In this document: in pieces, positions 41,081 to 41,874 of the stretch
How positions within the stretch are numbered: position 1 is the first letter of the stretch
How the letters are laid out: the number at the start of each line of letters is the position of its first letter
Source: an uncultured Eubacteriales bacterium
GTDB lineage: Bacteria > Bacillota > Clostridia > Oscillospirales > Oscillospiraceae
Assembly: GCA_900554705.1 (NCBI GenBank)
Contig: USIH01000002.1
Coordinates: forward strand, 1-41,874
DNA: 41,874 bases
Reading direction: 5' to 3'
Program-made: the position numbers and the translations under genes
Notes under the pieces: generated by a model
Database searches by the model: none
Told to the model about the DNA's origin: nothing
What the model saw: the letters and a program-made list of their open reading frames with translations, nothing else

Positions 41081-41124
41081 ATTCGTGTGGACAACTCCAC
41101 CGAGAGATACGGAGGTTGGATTTG

Positions 41125-41358
41125 ATGTACGATAGAATTGCAGCATACCTGTCTGAGCAGCTCGATATTCCTCAGGAGGAAATGAGCCGCGAGACCACCT
41201 TTGAGAGCCTGCACCTTGACTCGCTGGATATGGTGGAGATGCTGATGGATCTGGAAGAAGAGCTGGGCATCGACTTTGAGTTGGATGACGACGAGAAGCC
41301 CACGACGCTTGGCGATCTGGCAGATTACATCGATGACAGACTGGCAGAGGTAGAATAA
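41125..41358 (+). CDS. acpP: Acyl carrier protein
   Basis: This 77-residue, highly acidic four-helix protein carries the phosphopantetheine attachment serine in H-L-D-S-L-D-M-V-E-M near residue 35. It shuttles acyl chains in fatty acid synthesis. ATG 41125 follows GGAGG at 41111-41115. The D-S-L-D-M-V-E motif and length are as in FabD/FabF-linked AcpP. No fab genes are next to it here, so it is a stand-alone acp. It sits between rpoD and the SRP RNA gene, and could be a specialised carrier, but nothing in the sequence says so. Confidence 0.93.
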   Translation: MYDRIAAYLSEQLDIPQEEMSRETTFESLHLDSLDMVEMLMDLEEELGIDFELDDDEKPTTLGDLADYIDDRLAEVE

Positions 41359-41365
41359 GCGCACG

Positions 41366-41668
41366 GCTTTGACCTGTGGCAAGGTCGCACTAGTCGGGGA
41401 GATAGCGGTGCCCTGTAGCCTGCAATCCGCTACAGCAGGGATGAATCCCCGCACCCGGGTCGGTGATTTTGTTGCAGTCCGTGTAAGTGGTGTTGAGAGA
41501 CCGGTCTTGCGCAACGTGCTCCCGTGAACCATGTCAGGCGGGGAACCGAGCAGCATTAAGCGGATCGGCGCGTGTGCCGCAAGGAAGCCGTTTTTGAGCT
41601 AACTGCACGATAACGGATGGGGTCGCCTGCCCAAATGCGGGTGTGCGATCTTGCCATGGGTCAAAGCA
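41366..41668 (+). ncRNA. ffs: SRP RNA, large bacterial type (scRNA)
   Basis: The segment follows the Bacillus-type large SRP RNA almost block by block: TTTGACCTG at the 5' end, GGGGAGATAGCGGTGCCCTG, CCTGCAATCCGCT, GTAAGTGGTGTTGA, TGCGCAAC and GAGCTAACTGC. The Ffh-binding helix 8 is GTCAGGCGG-GGAA-CCGAGCAGCA near 41534-41560. The ends close the Alu-type molecule: GCTTTGACC (41366-41374) pairs with 41659-41667, and GGCAAGGTCGCAC (41378-41390) pairs with 41643-41655. It scaffolds Ffh for co-translational membrane targeting. It begins 7 bases after the acpP stop. Confidence 0.96.
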
Positions 41669-41697
41669 AGCGGAACTGCCGTTGGGCAGTTCCGCTT
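41668..41697 (+). terminator. Terminator hairpin after SRP RNA
   Basis: A perfect 13-bp stem (41668-41680 with 41685-41697) with a GTTG loop begins right at the SRP RNA 3' end. The T run after it is poor (ATACTGTC), so termination or processing here is likely but not certain. Confidence 0.7.
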
Positions 41698-41819
41698 ATA
41701 CTGTCAAAAAAGTCCGCAACCGTCAAAATTGATTAATTTTTAAGAAAGCTGTCCGCAAGATTGCAATATAAATAGTCCAGTTTTTTGAATTTTTGCAAGT
41801 TGAAAGCTGATTGATTTAT

Positions 41820-41873
41820 AATAATTTTGACTTACTTCGCAACTCACGCCCTACCGTATCTATATACGCCGAC
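41820..41873 (-). repeat. Dispersed palindromic repeat, copy 2 (cut by the window end)
   Basis: The inverted complement of these 54 bases matches 28875-28928 at 47 positions. The preceding AT-rich stretch 41698-41819 has no gene but carries an imperfect inverted repeat (GTCAAAATTGATTAA near 41721 against AATAATTTTGAC at 41820-41831). The second hairpin arm lies beyond the window. Confidence 0.75.
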
Positions 41874-41874
41874 G

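Overview
The window looks like a chromosomal segment of an anaerobic, spore-forming, fairly GC-rich member of the Clostridia, probably Oscillospiraceae-like. Evidence for this includes an intact pro-sigma-K gene, an alpha/beta-type spore SASP, two T-box leaders, a large Bacillus-type SRP RNA, a ferredoxin-dependent indolepyruvate oxidoreductase, FeoAB and a selenium/sulfur-handling module. Nothing in it is phage-like and there is no CRISPR array. Mobile-DNA traces are limited to an AT-rich patch near 29-30.3 kb and to short dispersed repeats.

Layout. 1-1.6 kb: 3' end of ispA, then sigK and a DUF5662 gene. 1.6-3.6 kb (minus): two CobW/G3E GTPases, one with a His-rich metal-binding insert. 3.8-6.2 kb: an LTA-synthase-like membrane sulfatase and a hotdog thioesterase. 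6.2-13.5 kb: a tyrosine-type T-box followed by an acyl/aryl-CoA ligase, iorA, iorB, paaK, a double-ACT protein and an aminotransferase. 13.5-20.8 kb: a SASP gene, then an apparent OLE RNA gene with its partner oapA, followed by dxs-tlyA-nadK-argR-recN. 20.8-22.4 kb: a second tyrosine T-box and tyrS. 22.4-25.9 kb (minus): pfkA, a 50-residue FeoB-associated protein, feoB and feoA. 26-28.8 kb: nadE, yedF, a cysteine-desulfurase-like enzyme and a DUF3343 protein. 28.8-30.4 kb: non-coding DNA with hairpins and repeats, a small CxxC protein, an apparent IS end relic, a methyltransferase and tRNA-Pro(CGG). 30.4-34.7 kb: LMW phosphatase, a YitT-type membrane protein, ackA (minus), tmcAL and rpmE. 34.7-41.9 kb: hflX, a YigZ/IMPACT protein, a GNAT acetyltransferase, an HD dNTPase, dnaG, rpoD, acpP and the SRP RNA.

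Two systems stand out. First, an approximately 610-nt OLE (ornate large extremophilic) RNA candidate lies directly upstream of oapA, in the isoprenoid/DNA-repair gene cluster where this RNA is classically found. Here about 13.7 kb of other genes separate it from ispA. Second, the operon that can convert arylacetates to arylpyruvates and aromatic amino acids starts with a T-box. Its specifier reads UAC in the same local context as the T-box in front of tyrS 14 kb away. A T-box turns genes on when a tRNA is uncharged, so this suggests the IOR/PaaK operon works as a tyrosine (aromatic amino acid) salvage or biosynthesis route by reductive carboxylation, not as a degradative pathway.

The remaining genes are mostly housekeeping. 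The dnaG-rpoD pair is the macromolecular-synthesis core, ackA and tmcAL both use acetate, and yedF, the desulfurase-like enzyme and DUF3343 form a plausible selenium/sulfur delivery unit.
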